Shown here in pieces: positions 16,379 to 24,705 of a DNA stretch of 36,152 bases. The notes beneath the pieces are model-generated. The model did not search any database, was not told where the DNA came from, and saw only the letters and a list, made by a program, of their open reading frames with translations. The number at the start of each line of letters is the position of its first letter. The stretch's first letter is position 1. Location: positions 1-36,152 of the forward strand of contig JAUHXL010000017.1 in NCBI GenBank assembly GCA_030426945.1, given 5' to 3'. A program made the position numbers and the translations under genes. This DNA is from a bacterium. Its GTDB lineage: Bacteria > Myxococcota_A > Bradymonadia > UBA7976 > UBA1532.

Positions 16379-18187
16379 TCAGTAGGGGTAGTAGCGGGCG
16401 ACGTAGGCGGCCCGGCCACCGCCATCGGCCAGGGGCGCAGCCATCAGGTGGGCGAGCGTCTGGGGTGCCGCCTGCTGCAGCGCAGCGAGGGCGACCTGCG
16501 CTGTTGGGGCACCGCACCGCCCGTGCGTCGCGGCGTCGAGATCGGCGAGCCACGCGCCAGTCAGGTCTTCGAGCGTGCCCAGCGTCTCGCGCCACCCGCC
16601 CGCAGCGGCGTCATCACGCTCCGACAGCGCGAGCAAGTGCAACGCCCGCAAGGCGGGGGCCCCCCGCACTTCGAGTCGGCCTCCGCGAAAGGCCTCGACG
16701 ATGGCCTGGAGTGCGCCGGCCGTCTGTGCGTGTCCGGGCGCGTTCGGCACTCGATCGGCTCGCAGCCGGGCAGATCCGCAGGCATGCGCCGTTCGCACGA
16801 ACCACTCTCCGACGTCGCGACCACCCGCCAGGGCGCGGACCCGGTCGGCCAGCTCGCTCGCTTCGCCGAACGAAGCGAGATCCCCCGCCGCCGCGGCCAG
16901 CCGCAGCCACTCACAGAGCGGATAGCTGACCTGCTCGTAGGCGCAGCGTTCGAAGTGCCCACGCGCCGCCCGCCGCGCGCTGTCGAGCGCCTCGGCGGTT
17001 CGGCCGGTGACGCTCTGCAGGCGCCCGAGGGCGCCCAGCAGCTTCAGGTGACCGACGGTGGCCTCCGTGCCCACCCGCAAGTGTCGCTCGACCAGTCGCA
17101 TCGCCTCGTCGGTCGAAGGTGTGCCCGTGTCCGTGCACGCTTGCACCGCGTGCGCCACCAGCTCGAGGCGCAGCGGCAGCGGCAGCCGCAGGAGCACCGC
17201 GTCCGGGAGCGTCGGGAACGGCTGCCCCGGCAGGTGCGCGTGCCGCGCCGCGATGGCGGTCGCGACGCGCAAGCGTAGCAGCTCGTCCGCAGGCAGCGCC
17301 GCGCCCCAGCCCTCGAGCGCGCGGGCCCCAGCCAGGGCCACCGGGCGCCACGCGGGGACGGCGGCGTGGGGCATCAGCGCCAGCCGGAAGACCGCATCGA
17401 CCAGATCGGCGCGGGTCTCGGGCGCCCTCCCCTGCGCTTCGACCTCGGCCGCGATGGCGTCGCCCCACACGGCGTCGATCGCGCCGGCGACGGTCTCGAC
17501 CGGCACGACCGAGACGTCGGCGCCCGCCGCACGGACCGCAGCCTCGGCCGAAGGGGCGTTCTTCGGATGCACCAACAACGTGTCCACCGCAGGGGCCCAC
17601 GCGCGCAGGGCTGCGAGCTTGCCGACGAAGCCCGCATCGGACACCGGCGCGGTGCATCCGCGCGCGTCGACCTCGGCGACGGCGGCGAACCTCGCCGGCA
17701 GGGGGTGGTTCAGCGCGCGGCTGCTGACGCTCAGCGCGAAGGCCAGGCCGGCCGACGTGCCGTCGAGGGCGGCGTGAGGCCGATCACGAGATCCCACCTG
17801 CACCGCGCCGATCAGGAACGCAGTGGGGGGCAGCGGCTCGAGACGGTCCAGCGGCCGCCAGAGAAGCGGCAGCGAGGCCGCGGCGGCACCGATCGCCCGC
17901 TGCCAGGTGTCGCGGACGCCGGGCGCCCAGGCCACCGACCGCCCCTCGTAGGCGGCCCCCACGGCGTAGGCCCCGCCCCGCAGACCGTCCACCGCGAGGA
18001 CGAGCACGGCGCCGACGACCGGCGCCGGCGCGGGCCGCCAGGATCGCGCGCGGCGACCGGCCTCCGTGTGGGCGGGCGGCCACGCCCAGGCCCCGGCGTT
18101 CAGCGCGGCGCGCACCTGACCCGCGCGGATGTCGTTCTCGTCCTCGAGGCGGCACCCCGAGACCAGGCGGTGAACCAACTCGCTCAA
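16379..18187 (-). CDS. Lon-type serine-lysine protease with C-terminal helical (TPR-like) region
   Basis: The protein is 602 aa. Residues about 55-235 match the proteolytic domain of Lon (S16): GAVLVLAVDG, LDGTSAGLAFALSV with S145 as the nucleophile, and SDAGFVGKLAALRAWAPAVDTLLVHPKN with K190 as the general base. The 45-residue Ser-Lys spacing is close to that of Lon. There is no AAA+ ATPase and no CARF or SAVED domain that I can see. Residues about 240-602 are continuous helices with TPR-like character. It starts at TTG 18187, overlapping the upstream TGA (TTGA). Position upstream of cas6, and beside a sigma-like gene, points to a CRISPR-activated protease like CalpL or, by architecture, TPR-CHAT. 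The activation signal is unknown. Confidence 0.85.
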   Translation of the reverse strand: MSELVHRLVSGCRLEDENDIRAGQVRAALNAGAWAWPPAHTEAGRRARSWRPAPAPVVGAVLVLAVDGLRGGAYAVGAAYEGRSVAWAPGVRDTWQRAIGAAAASLPLLWRPLDRLEPLPPTAFLIGAVQVGSRDRPHAALDGTSAGLAFALSVSSRALNHPLPARFAAVAEVDARGCTAPVSDAGFVGKLAALRAWAPAVDTLLVHPKNAPSAEAAVRAAGADVSVVPVETVAGAIDAVWGDAIAAEVEAQGRAPETRADLVDAVFRLALMPHAAVPAWRPVALAGARALEGWGAALPADELLRLRVATAIAARHAHLPGQPFPTLPDAVLLRLPLPLRLELVAHAVQACTDTGTPSTDEAMRLVERHLRVGTEATVGHLKLLGALGRLQSVTGRTAEALDSARRAARGHFERCAYEQVSYPLCEWLRLAAAAGDLASFGEASELADRVRALAGGRDVGEWFVRTAHACGSARLRADRVPNAPGHAQTAGALQAIVEAFRGGRLEVRGAPALRALHLLALSERDDAAAGGWRETLGTLEDLTGAWLADLDAATHGRCGAPTAQVALAALQQAAPQTLAHLMAAPLADGGGRAAYVARYYPY

Positions 18188-19218
18188 GCGCGCACCTCGT
18201 CGCCACCGAAGCAGGCCGGCGCGGCCCAGTACGCCATGTCGTCCTCGTCGGCCGCTCGCGCCAGCAGCGCGTCCGGCGCGAACCGCCGCACGGGCAGGGC
18301 CGCGACGAATGGCTCCAGCCGCTCGTCGACCAAGGCTACCTCGCGCTCGAACGCTGCCGAGCGGCCGCTCGCCGCGCGCACCTGCCACGCCGACTCGAGA
18401 TCGTCCCGATCACGCAGCAGCCCGACGACCAGCGCCCGCCAAGCGTCGTCGTCCGGTGCCCACTCGGTCGCGAGCGCGTCCAGCTCGTCCAGCAATAGAC
18501 TCGCTCGCGTCGCGACGCGATCATCGAGGGCGCGCAGCTGAGCGGGCGCATGGCAGCACGACCAGAGGTCCACCGCGTGCGTCAGCGCGAACGGCGCGTC
18601 TTCGGCGACCGCGCGGACGATGTCGGCCGGCCGCGCGGACGAGGCTCGCGCAAGGCGAAGCACCCGCCCCGCGCCCACCGCTCGGCCCCACTCCGATCCC
18701 ACGTCGATCGCCTCGCGAGCCCACTCGTACAGCGCCGCGTCGACCCCGAGCGCACGCCAGGCCTCGAGGGGTGGCGGCGGGGCGCCTCGCCCACCGGCCA
18801 ACCACCCGACAGTGTCGCCCTCGGCGTCGACCAGCACGCCCGCGCCGTCCGGCGCCATCACCGCCGCGGCCCCGACACCCGCCGGTGCGAGCAGCACCAG
18901 GCCCTCGCTGCGCTGGTGAGTCCGCAAGCCGCCACTGGTCCTGACGCTCAGCGCCGCGTCGCCGAGCGAGGTGACCGCCACGACCCCTTCGCCGAAGTGC
19001 ACCCGAAGCCCGACCGCGGCGGCCGCCGCACCGGCGTCGACCCAATCGACCGCGTCCAGCTTCAGACCCTCGAGTGACACCGGCGCGCCGCCGCCGCGCA
19101 GCTTCCCGACGCCGGCCCCGAAGGTCGACATCCGCTCGCGACCCACCTCGCGACCACCCGCCGCGTGAGCGGCCTCGCGCACGTCTTCCGCGGCGGTTCG
19201 CTGTCCATCGTCCGTCAT
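18184..19218 (-). CDS. Unknown protein between protease and sigma factor; candidate protease substrate/anti-sigma
   Basis: I do not recognise this 344-aa protein. After a charged N-terminus, residues about 30-140 look beta-rich (VGLRVHFGEGVVAVTSLGDAA and similar). A Gly/Pro linker (GGRGAPPPP, about 142-150) follows, then helices to the end. There are no membrane or signal segments. It lies between the sigma-like gene (66-69 bp upstream) and the Lon-type protease (4-bp overlap), the position CalpT has in CalpL-CalpT-CalpS loci. A role as a cleavable inhibitor of the sigma factor is inferred from position only. The start could also be GTG 19221; ATG 19218 has GAGG 6 nt upstream. Confidence 0.8.
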   Translation of the reverse strand: MTDDGQRTAAEDVREAAHAAGGREVGRERMSTFGAGVGKLRGGGAPVSLEGLKLDAVDWVDAGAAAAAVGLRVHFGEGVVAVTSLGDAALSVRTSGGLRTHQRSEGLVLLAPAGVGAAAVMAPDGAGVLVDAEGDTVGWLAGGRGAPPPPLEAWRALGVDAALYEWAREAIDVGSEWGRAVGAGRVLRLARASSARPADIVRAVAEDAPFALTHAVDLWSCCHAPAQLRALDDRVATRASLLLDELDALATEWAPDDDAWRALVVGLLRDRDDLESAWQVRAASGRSAAFEREVALVDERLEPFVAALPVRRFAPDALLARAADEDDMAYWAAPACFGGDEVRA

Positions 19219-19287
19219 CACGACCTCGAGCGGTTCGTCGCCGCTTCACCCCACCGACGCGGCCAACGAGCCGCACCGGACACCTGC

Positions 19288-20367
19288 CTAAGCATTGCCG
19301 CCTCCGCGCCTCTCGCGGGTGGCCGTGGGCGCCGATTGCTGCGTCCGAGCGTGACGCAGCAGACCGAGCCAGGCCAGCGCATCGACCTGTTCGGGGGCGT
19401 AGGGCTCCAAACCCGTCTGCCGGAGCCGTTCGGCGAGCGCCCCCAACAGCGTGTGTGCGAGCACCTCGAGGGCATGGAGCTGGTCCCGCCGTAATGTGCG
19501 CAGAGCCGCCTTCGGCTCCGCGGGCCCGCCCGTCCGCGCCGCCCACTCGGCCGCGAACCGCGCCTCGTCCGCGGGCCGCTGACGAGGCGCTGCGCCCGCG
19601 GCAGCCCGCCGAGCCTCGACGAGCCACCGCGCTTCCGGTGTCTGGGTCAGCCGGTCGGCGTGAAGCGCCAGCTCTCCCCGCAGGGCGTCCGCAGCGGCGT
19701 CCGCGGCGGCCTGCTGCAGCCGCCCCATGGCCCGCTGCTGCGCCTTGCCGAGCGCGGCAATGCGCTTCTTCAGGGCTGTGGCGTCGTCGCCGACGTCGTC
19801 GCGCGCCATCTCGGCCTGGGTCCGCTCCCGGAGCGCGATGGCCAGCTTGGCCTCGACGGCCTCCCGGAACGTCTCGGCCGCCGAGCTGGGCGTCATCTGT
19901 GCCGCCACCGACTCGACCAGCGACGCGCGCAGCGAGTCGCTGGCCCGCTCCATCCACCGTTCGATGCTCGCCGATCGCGCCTGGATCACGGCGGCCTCCG
20001 GCGTCGGATTCCGCCGATCGTGCATCGCGGCCAGGGGCGCGTCGTCCAAGGACGGCGCGCGGGCGTGCCTGCTCCGCCACGTGGACGCGAGCTGCCGCTG
20101 CACCGCGCTGCGCAGGTACGCGTGGGCCTGGGCCGATGTCGTCACGCGCACGGCGGCGGAGGCGCTGATGCCATGCCGGGCGAGACGCCAGAGCACCTCC
20201 TGGCGGGCGTCGTCGAGTTCGGCGCCCGCGTCCCGCGGGCCGATCTGCTCGATCGCCGCGCTCAGCGTCCGGAAGTGGCCCTCACGCTCGCGCTGACTCA
20301 ACCCGCGGCGCGTCTCGGGCCCCAGCGCCGTCAGCGCCGCGAGCAGGTCCGGATCCCCGGCGTTCAT
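19288..20367 (-). CDS. CRISPR-locus sigma-70-like factor
   Basis: This 359-aa protein has a region 2-like block at about 50-108 (ELDDARQEVLWRLAR, AYLRSAVQRQLASTWRSR, SLDD), following the ECF pattern of an acidic Q-E-V helix, then a helix ending in an Arg-rich stretch. A region 4-like HTH lies at about 178-220 (ERTQAEMARDDVGDDATALKKRI). A further helical domain of about 120 residues follows, longer than in ordinary ECF factors. It overlaps the DUF3800-like gene by 4 bp (ATGA). By comparison with CalpS and the RpoE of type III-E loci, it is an inferred transcription switch released when its inhibitor is cut by the protease. The target promoters are unknown. The sigma call rests on motif pattern, not on strong identity. 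Confidence 0.72.
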   Translation of the reverse strand: MNAGDPDLLAALTALGPETRRGLSQREREGHFRTLSAAIEQIGPRDAGAELDDARQEVLWRLARHGISASAAVRVTTSAQAHAYLRSAVQRQLASTWRSRHARAPSLDDAPLAAMHDRRNPTPEAAVIQARSASIERWMERASDSLRASLVESVAAQMTPSSAAETFREAVEAKLAIALRERTQAEMARDDVGDDATALKKRIAALGKAQQRAMGRLQQAAADAAADALRGELALHADRLTQTPEARWLVEARRAAAGAAPRQRPADEARFAAEWAARTGGPAEPKAALRTLRRDQLHALEVLAHTLLGALAERLRQTGLEPYAPEQVDALAWLGLLRHARTQQSAPTATRERRGGGNA

Positions 20368-21437
20368 GTCGCGTCGCCCTCCCCGGGCCACCAGGTCAGC
20401 GCCTGCGCCCACGCCCAGACCTGACCATCGGGCGCGAGGCGCGGCGAGCCGGCTCCGTGACGCGCGCCCTTCAGCCAGGTGAACGGCTCACCACCCGCGG
20501 CCAGATGGGAGCGTGGGCGCAGCGTCCCCGTCCACACCCGGTGCCCCGTGCGGTCTTCGAGAGCCGCCCCATAGTCATCGAGCGCCCTCGACGGACGAGA
20601 GCGCAGCAGGTGATATGCGCGGTTGCAGACGAAGTCCGCGAAGACGTGCCGCGCGTCCAACCGACGGTTGCCGTCGGCGTGGTCGACGTGAGCGATCAGG
20701 GTCTTCACGCCGGCCGCCGCGCCGACCCGCGCGGCGATCCACGCACGCACGAGGCTCGGCGTCAGATAGGCACCGGGCCGGACGTGCCGCCCGCCGGGGT
20801 GCACCGTCAACTCGGCGTGCGGCCCGAGCCCGAGCAGATCGACCGCGCGCTGCACCGCGGCGACCAGCAGATCGGCGTAGCGCTCGCCCATCTCGACGCT
20901 CCGCGGCGCGACCTCGCCCGCGACGACCGCCGTCCAGGGCGCCAGCGCCTCGGGCGCCTCGACCGCCCCGAAGTCGCGCGCCACGGCGACGAGCAGACCG
21001 AAGACCTGATCGCTGTGCTGCTGCCAACGGAGCCATGTATCGGTCCGCTTGCGCAGCGCTGCCCGGAGCGCCCGCGCGTCGGCGTAGTCGGGGTATTCGC
21101 CGCGAGCGACGGCGTCGCGCGCTCTCGCGAGCGGCGCCGGGTGTGATCGCGACCACCACGCGACGACCTCCTCGGCGTCGCGTCGGGTGTCGGCGTCCAC
21201 CTTGGCGTGCCCGGCGCAGGCGATGGGCAGCACGACGACCTGGTTGATCCGGTTGGCGTGAAGCGGCCACGGCAGGAAAGGCAGCGTCCATTTCAGGCTG
21301 CGCCGAAGGCCGTCACCCCGCATGCGCGGGTCGTGACGCCGCACCAGCACGCCACCGACGACGACGGTGTCGGGCGCGCGATCATCCGTCGTCGCGAAGT
21401 CGCCCGACTCGTCGATGAACAGATCCCAGCTCTGCAC
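20364..21437 (-). CDS. DUF3800-like protein at the head of the CRISPR operon
   Basis: This 357-aa protein opens with WDLFIDESGDFA (about 4-15), the hallmark of DUF3800, a family with an RNase H-like fold often found in defence islands and prophages. VVVGGVLV follows, and near the C-terminus HVDHADGNRRLDARHVFADFVCNRAYH, which fits the acidic C-terminal motif of the family. It is longer than usual (200-260 aa), with an extra helical middle. It starts at GTG 21437, 55 nt after the phosphoesterase stop, and overlaps the sigma-like gene. A nuclease role is plausible but unproven, as is co-regulation with the protease module. No promoter is evident in the short gap upstream. Confidence 0.75.
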   Translation of the reverse strand: MQSWDLFIDESGDFATTDDRAPDTVVVGGVLVRRHDPRMRGDGLRRSLKWTLPFLPWPLHANRINQVVVLPIACAGHAKVDADTRRDAEEVVAWWSRSHPAPLARARDAVARGEYPDYADARALRAALRKRTDTWLRWQQHSDQVFGLLVAVARDFGAVEAPEALAPWTAVVAGEVAPRSVEMGERYADLLVAAVQRAVDLLGLGPHAELTVHPGGRHVRPGAYLTPSLVRAWIAARVGAAAGVKTLIAHVDHADGNRRLDARHVFADFVCNRAYHLLRSRPSRALDDYGAALEDRTGHRVWTGTLRPRSHLAAGGEPFTWLKGARHGAGSPRLAPDGQVWAWAQALTWWPGEGDAT

Positions 21438-21492
21438 CCGCGCCCCGCCCCGTTGCCGCGTCCAGGCAGAATGGCCGCGCCCCGCGCGCCGA

Positions 21493-22386
21493 TCAACCCC
21501 GTTCTGGGCCGCCGTGCCCCCCTCCCCCCCCGTACAGCCGCCGGATCTCCACCCCCTCGCGCAGATCCGCCACGCCGCGGTAGCGCGCGGCGAGATCCAG
21601 CCGCAGGTACACCTTGTCGCGGTCGAACAGGCCGTACGAGGTGCTGACGCAGATCTGGTGGTTCCCAGCCTTCTCGTAGCCTTCGTGCACCACGTCGTGG
21701 CCGAAGGCGACGACACCTTCGGGCGCGCCGAAGAAGGTCTGCAGCAGCGCGCGGGCCTGGGCGTCGGTGGCGCTGCGGGCCCAAAGCAGCGCGCCGAGCA
21801 CGTCGTGGGCGTACATGCGGTGGATGCCGACGCGCTCGTAACCGGCGTACGTCAGGCGCTCGAAGTCTTCGGGGGTGGCGCAGGTGGCGGCGGGGGCGCC
21901 GTGGGTGAGGACGACGCCGCAGGGGGCGACCGCGATCAGCGGGAAGGTGCGCAGGAAGCCATGGGTGTCGCGGCGGGCGTCGCCGAGGGCGGCGTCGAGC
22001 ACGGCGGCCTCGTCTTCGTAGAACTTGGGGACGACGGGGCCGCCGATATGGGCGTGCTCGTGGTTGCCGAGCAGGCTGAAGGCACGGGCGGTGCGGGTGA
22101 AGCGGTCGAAGTCCCGGATCAGCGCCGCGGAGCCGTCGGCGTAGGGCGTGCCCAAGTAGCTGGGCCAGGCGTCGGGCTCGTTGAGCTCGGGCGAGGGGCC
22201 GTGTACGAGGTCGCCGACGAGCGCGAGGATCGGCTGGTTCCCCGCGGCGTCTTCGGCGGCGTACAGGTCCTTGAGGCGCTCGTAGTCGGCCAGGTTGCCC
22301 TGCAGATCCGTGGCGACGAGGAGCACGCCCTCGGCGGGCAGGCGGGCGACGCGGCGGTTCCAGACGTCGGGCAGTGCGCGCTGCAT
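21493..22386 (-). CDS. Calcineurin-like metallophosphoesterase
   Basis: This 297-aa protein has the metallophosphoesterase motifs in order: ATDLQGN, GDLVHG, GNHEHAHIGG, VLTHGAPA and FGHDVVHEG. These supply the Asp/His/Asn ligands of the two-metal centre. The substrate cannot be told. The start is ATG 22386, or GTG 22395 three codons upstream. It is divergent from rarA with about 60 bp between, and on the same strand as the CRISPR operon 55 bp downstream, so read-through into the operon is possible. The 3' end carries a C-rich run encoding a Gly-rich tail. Confidence 0.9.
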   Translation of the reverse strand: MQRALPDVWNRRVARLPAEGVLLVATDLQGNLADYERLKDLYAAEDAAGNQPILALVGDLVHGPSPELNEPDAWPSYLGTPYADGSAALIRDFDRFTRTARAFSLLGNHEHAHIGGPVVPKFYEDEAAVLDAALGDARRDTHGFLRTFPLIAVAPCGVVLTHGAPAATCATPEDFERLTYAGYERVGIHRMYAHDVLGALLWARSATDAQARALLQTFFGAPEGVVAFGHDVVHEGYEKAGNHQICVSTSYGLFDRDKVYLRLDLAARYRGVADLREGVEIRRLYGGGGGHGGPERG

Positions 22387-22452
22387 GGGCAGCACCGTAC
22401 CCGATTCCGCGGCGCTACCGGAGTCCGGCGCGGATCGCTACCCTGGCCGCCG

Positions 22453-24693
22453 ATGAAGACCCTGTTCGATCACCGGCGCGAGAAGGCGGCGCGCGAGGAG
22501 GCGCCGCTGGCGGCGCGCATGCGGCCACGCACCCTGGACGAGTACGTCGGGCAGGACGCGATCATCGGGCCCGGGCGGCTGCTGCGGCGGGCGATTCAGG
22601 CGGATCAGCTGGGGTCGCTCATCTTCTACGGGCCGCCGGGCACGGGGAAGACGACGCTCGCGCGGGTCATCGCCAACACCACCAAGGCCGAGTTCATCGC
22701 GCTGAACGCCGTGCTGTCGGGCGTGAAGGACATCCGCGGCGCGATCGAGCGGGCCCAGGAGATTCGCGGACAGTTCGGGCGGCGCACCATCCTGTTCGTC
22801 GACGAGGTGCATCGCTTCAACAAGGCGCAGCAGGACGCGCTGCTGCCCTGGGTGGAGAACGGGACGGTCATCCTGGTGGGCGCGACCACCGAGAACCCCT
22901 ACTTCGAGGTGAACAAGGCGCTGGTCAGCCGCTCGCGCATCTTCCAGCTTCAGCCGCTGACCGACGACGACCTGCGGCGCGTGGCGCAGATGGCGCTCAG
23001 CGACGCCGAGCGGGGCTTCGGCGACCGGGCGGTCGAGGCGGCGCCCGGCGCGCTCGAGCACCTGGTCGACGTGGCCAACGGCGACGCGCGGGCGCTGCTC
23101 AACGCGCTGGAGCTGGCGGTATCGACGACGCCGCCGGGCGAGGACGGCGTGGTCCGGCTGACGCTCGACGTGGCCGAAGAGAGCATTCAGCAACGGGCGG
23201 TGCTGTACGACAAGGAGGGCGACGCGCACTTCGACGCGATCAGCGCCTTCATCAAGAGCTGCCGGGGCTCGGATCCCGACGCGGCCCTGTATTGGCTGGC
23301 GCGGATGGTCCACGCGGGCGAGGAGCCGCGCTTCCTGTTCCGGCGCATGATCATCCTGGCGAGCGAGGACGTGGGGCTGGCCGATCCCGACGTGTTGGTG
23401 CGGGTCGAGGCCTGCGCGGCGGCCTATGATCGGATCGGGCTTCCCGAGGGGCGATACCACCTCGCGCAGGCGGCGCTGGTGCTGGCGACGGCGCCCAAGT
23501 CCAACAGCACCATGGGCTTCTTCGAGGCGCTGCGGAGCGTCGCGGCGGAGCGTTCGGGCGACGTGCCCGACCACCTGAAGGACGCCAGCCGCGACGGGGA
23601 GCAGTTCGGGCACGGCCAAGGCTATCTGTACCCGCATGCCTACCGGGATCACTGGGTCGCGCAGCAGTACCTGCCCACGGGGCTCGAGGGGAAGGTGTTC
23701 TACACGCCCTCGGATCAGGGGTTCGAGGCGGGCATCGCCGATCAGGTCGCGCGGCGGCGCGAGGCGCAGCTCGCGGCCTTCGAGGGGAGCGATCCCGAAC
23801 CGCTCGGGCTGACCTCGGGGCCGGAGGACGCGGCGGTGAGCCGGTGGGTGCGGCGCGCGACCGCGGGCGAGGGCGCGCGGCTGGGCGCGCTGCGGGATCG
23901 TGTCTTCGAGGCGGCGGCCTGCAAGCGGCATCACCTGGTGCTCGACCTGCGGGCGCGCACGGGGCTGCTGACCTGGGAGGCCCTGCGGCAGGTGCCGGAG
24001 GGTGGCGTGTACGCGTGCGTCAGCGAGCCGGACGCCGACGCGGCGGCGACCTTGCTCGCGTCGCTGCGGGCGCAGGTGGACGCGCTGCCGGCGCTGGCCC
24101 GCCCGACGGTCTTCGGCGCGCCGCTGCTCGATCTGGGGCCCGCCCTGGCGCGCGAGGCGGCCGGCGTCCGCTTCGATCGCGTGGTGGGCCACGCGGTGTT
24201 CGATGGACGCTCGGGCGCGTTCGGCGCCGTCGCCGCGGCCCTGGCGTCGACGCTGCCGCCGGGGGCGCGCGTGGTGCTGGCCGAGCCCGTCCCGCGGCGC
24301 GCGCAGCGTCTGTCGGCGCTGGTGCGACCCGAGGGGCTCGATGACGCGCTGGTGGCCCGCTGGCGGGCGGCGGAAGACGCGCTCTACGCCGATCCGAGCG
24401 ATCCGCTGGTGCGCTGGGACGCGGAGGATCTAGGGCGCGCCTTCCGAGACGCGGGCTTCGTGGCGTCGGTGGAGTGCCTCACCCACCATCAGAGCGTGCG
24501 GGTCACGCCGGCGCTGTTCGAGCGATGGTGGGCCGGCGCGGGCGACCGACCGGGGTACGCGGCGCGCCTGTCGGCGTCGCTCAGCAGCGACGACGTGGAG
24601 ACGGTGCGGCGGTGGGCGCGCGGCCGGTGGCTGCGCGAGAGCGTGCGCTGGGGCAGCGTCAACGCGCTGCTGGTGGCGAAGGCGCCGCGCTGA
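22453..24693 (+). CDS. rarA: Replication-associated recombination ATPase RarA fused to a methyltransferase-like domain
   Basis: Residues about 1-430 are RarA/MgsA, a clamp-loader-like AAA+ ATPase acting at stalled forks: RPRTLDEYVGQ, Walker A GPPGTGKTT (60-68), Walker B ILFVDEVHRF (113-122), the GATTENP sensor, SRSRIFQL, and the tetramerisation domain with EDVGLADP. Residues about 440-746 add a Rossmann-like part (LVLDLRARTGLLTW) resembling an SAM-methyltransferase, an arrangement known from the RarA fusion family PRK13341. The 746-aa length fits that fusion rather than plain RarA (about 440 aa). The ATG at 22453 is chosen because the frame upstream is antisense to the phosphoesterase. It converges on the lipoprotein gene with a 12-bp gap. 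Confidence 0.95.
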   Translation: MKTLFDHRREKAAREEAPLAARMRPRTLDEYVGQDAIIGPGRLLRRAIQADQLGSLIFYGPPGTGKTTLARVIANTTKAEFIALNAVLSGVKDIRGAIERAQEIRGQFGRRTILFVDEVHRFNKAQQDALLPWVENGTVILVGATTENPYFEVNKALVSRSRIFQLQPLTDDDLRRVAQMALSDAERGFGDRAVEAAPGALEHLVDVANGDARALLNALELAVSTTPPGEDGVVRLTLDVAEESIQQRAVLYDKEGDAHFDAISAFIKSCRGSDPDAALYWLARMVHAGEEPRFLFRRMIILASEDVGLADPDVLVRVEACAAAYDRIGLPEGRYHLAQAALVLATAPKSNSTMGFFEALRSVAAERSGDVPDHLKDASRDGEQFGHGQGYLYPHAYRDHWVAQQYLPTGLEGKVFYTPSDQGFEAGIADQVARRREAQLAAFEGSDPEPLGLTSGPEDAAVSRWVRRATAGEGARLGALRDRVFEAAACKRHHLVLDLRARTGLLTWEALRQVPEGGVYACVSEPDADAAATLLASLRAQVDALPALARPTVFGAPLLDLGPALAREAAGVRFDRVVGHAVFDGRSGAFGAVAAALASTLPPGARVVLAEPVPRRAQRLSALVRPEGLDDALVARWRAAEDALYADPSDPLVRWDAEDLGRAFRDAGFVASVECLTHHQSVRVTPALFERWWAGAGDRPGYAARLSASLSSDDVETVRRWARGRWLRESVRWGSVNALLVAKAPR

Positions 24694-24705
24694 CCGGGTC
24701 CCGCC

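Noticed and set aside
21367-22452. Upstream extension of the rarA frame
   Set aside because: It is antisense to the metallophosphoesterase, with no RarA homology. ATG 22453 gives the standard RarA N-terminus.
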